Below are positions 4,272 through 5,211 of a stretch of 5,211 bases of DNA, piece by piece. The first letter of the stretch is position 1; the number at the start of each line of letters is the position of its first letter. The translations under genes were made by a program, and so were the position numbers. The stretch lies in assembly GCA_950097605.1 (NCBI GenBank), contig CATNEU010000132.1, forward strand, positions 1 to 5,211, given 5' to 3'. Source of the DNA: an uncultured Oscillospiraceae bacterium (GTDB taxonomy: Bacteria; Bacillota; Clostridia; Oscillospirales; Ruminococcaceae). A model generated the notes under the pieces. That model was given only the letters and a program-made list of their open reading frames with translations. It had not been told where the DNA came from and did no database searches.

Positions 4272-4300
4272 CGGACAGCAGGCCGTGCGGATGGTATAAT
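4272..4300 (+). promoter_or_regulatory. Extended -10 promoter for the DUF2156 gene
   Basis: TGGTATAAT (4292-4300) is a perfect extended -10. CGGACA (4272-4277), matching TTGACA at four of six positions, lies 17 bp upstream of TATAAT. The leader to the start codon is about 70 bases, much like that of thyX. Confidence 0.8.
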
Positions 4301-4374
4301 TGCAGAGATTTTCCAAATTCTATCTTTAGAAGGACTGGAAAACAGTGAGTAGTGGAAAAAGGGGACAAAGACAG

Positions 4375-5211
4375 ATGATAGATTTCCGGGAAGTGACCAT
4401 TTCCGACAAGGAATGGGTTGACGAATTGCTGCGGCGCTCCGACTATATGGGCGGCGGCTATTGCTTTGGCAATATTTTTATCTGGCAATATGGGTTTGAA
4501 GAGAAAATTGCCAGAGTGGACGACTTTTTTGTGGCCTCCATGGGATACGAAAACCCGGCCTTCTGTTTTCCCGCGGGCAGCGGCGACCTGAAAGCCTGCA
4601 TTGAAAAGCTGATGCGGCATGCGGAGGAACAGGGCATTGATTTTGTGCTCTATGGATTGACCAACGAGACCAAAGCACAGCTCGAGCTGCTTTTTCCGGG
4701 GGAGTTCTCGTTCGAGGAAGACCGGGATTCGTTCGACTATATCTACAATGTAGAGGATTTGGCAACGCTGAGAGGGAAAAAATACCACTCCAAGCGGAAC
4801 CACATCGCGCGCTTTAAGGACAACCACGCGTGGTCCTTCGAGCCGATTACACGGGACAACATCGCCGAGTGTATGCAGATGAACAGCAAATGGTGCGAGC
4901 GCAACGACTGTGAATCCAACAGCGACCTGAAGAAGGAAGCCTGTGCGGTTTCGCTGGCCTTCGAGCACTTTTTCGAGCTGGGTTTTGTGGGCGGCCTGAT
5001 CCGGGCGGACGGCCAGGTGGTGGCCTATTCAATCGGCGAGCGGCTGAACTCCAATACGTTTATCGCCCACATCGAGAAGGCCTATGCCGACGTGCAGGGC
5101 GCCTACCCGATCATCAACCAGGAGTTTACGAGCTACGCCGCGGCGGGATACCAATATATCAACCGCGAGGAGGACATGGGCGCGCCGGGGCTGCGCAAAG
5201 CCAAACTCTCA
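4375..5211 (+). CDS. DUF2156 protein (phosphatidylglycerol lysyltransferase C-terminal-like), 3' partial
   Basis: The frame is open from ATG 4375 to the window end, giving 279 residues with probably only a short tail missing. It has the two-lobed GNAT-like fold of DUF2156, related to the aminoacyl-transferase domain of MprF. Landmarks are GGGYCFGNIFIWQ (26-38), the diagnostic YIYNVEDLATLRGKKYHSKR (122-141) running into NHIARF, GGLIRADGQVVAYSIGERL (206-224), HIEKAYADVQGAYPIINQEF (232-251), and NREEDMGAPGLRKAKLS (263-279). No membrane segment is present, so this is a soluble form, unlike MprF with its flippase part. Stand-alone members are common in clostridia and largely uncharacterised; aminoacyl transfer to a lipid or peptide is inferred from the fold. 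AAAGGGGA (4358-4365) precedes the ATG. An in-frame GTG at 4345 with AGAAGGA (4328-4334) upstream would add ten residues; ATG is preferred because residue 1 onward (MIDFREV) matches the usual beginning of the family. Confidence 0.92.
   Translation, partial: MIDFREVTISDKEWVDELLRRSDYMGGGYCFGNIFIWQYGFEEKIARVDDFFVASMGYENPAFCFPAGSGDLKACIEKLMRHAEEQGIDFVLYGLTNETKAQLELLFPGEFSFEEDRDSFDYIYNVEDLATLRGKKYHSKRNHIARFKDNHAWSFEPITRDNIAECMQMNSKWCERNDCESNSDLKKEACAVSLAFEHFFELGFVGGLIRADGQVVAYSIGERLNSNTFIAHIEKAYADVQGAYPIINQEFTSYAAAGYQYINREEDMGAPGLRKAKLS

Noticed and set aside
3467..4316. Long minus-strand open frames (265 and 274 codons) opposite thyX
   Set aside because: They lie antisense to a clearly conserved ThyX reading frame and are explained by its codon use. 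Their translations are rich in Arg, Ala, Cys and Ser without a recognisable fold.
3955..4968. A 337-codon minus-strand open frame spanning the thyX end and the DUF2156 gene
   Set aside because: It crosses the intergenic region and two plus-strand promoters, and is antisense to two family-recognised proteins. No ribosome binding site or coherent motif is evident.
1..5211. CRISPR array, tRNA/rRNA gene, insertion sequence or integrase
   Set aside because: I saw no spaced direct repeats, no tRNA-like cloverleaf with TTCGAnTC arm in context, and no transposase or recombinase motif in any frame that looks coding.

Overview
The window looks like a chromosomal segment of a low-to-mid GC clostridial Firmicute, probably of the Oscillospiraceae/Ruminococcaceae kind. 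This is judged from strong AGGAGG-type ribosome binding sites, TGnTATAAT extended -10 promoters, a clostridial-type ThyX with a cysteine-rich tail, a DUF2156 protein, and a Spo0A-type DNA-binding domain. The taxonomic call is inference; no rRNA or other marker is present.

Layout. (1) Positions 1-365 are the C-terminal end of a large secreted or surface protein with Ig-like repeats. It converges on the minus-strand gene at 471-1214 across a hairpin that can terminate transcription from both sides. (2) Positions 471-3110 form a compact phage-type regulatory module. A CI/LexA-like repressor (XRE helix-turn-helix plus S24 autoprotease domain) is divergent from a rightward operon of at least six small genes: a 43-residue membrane protein, an unknown basic 80-residue protein, a stand-alone Spo0A C-terminal-domain protein, two unknown short helical proteins, and a phage ArpU/RinA-like (sigma region 4-like) regulator. 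The divergent region holds a near-consensus promoter (TTGACA-17-TATTAT) and three inverted-repeat operators with centres 31 and 30 bp apart. One operator lies inside the promoter spacer and the other two flank it. (3) After the operon comes a non-coding stretch (3111-3395) with a 24-bp near-perfect inverted repeat and then the thyX promoter. (4) thyX (3396-4166) encodes flavin-dependent thymidylate synthase. (5) A DUF2156 protein starts near 4375, from its own extended -10 promoter, and runs off the end of the window.

How it fits together. The repressor probably holds the rightward operon silent by filling the three helically phased operators, and releases it by self-cleavage at Ala137-Gly138 after DNA damage, as lambda CI does. 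The operon products are mostly regulators or very small proteins. No integrase, replication, packaging or structural gene is visible, and the flanking genes look like ordinary host genes. The module could be the edge of a degraded prophage, or a domesticated switch acting on genes elsewhere through the Spo0A-like and ArpU-like proteins. A perfect 0A-box heptamer (TGTCGAA) lies between the ribosome binding site and start codon of the repressor gene. It suggests, without proving, a feedback link in which a Spo0A-type protein shuts off the repressor.
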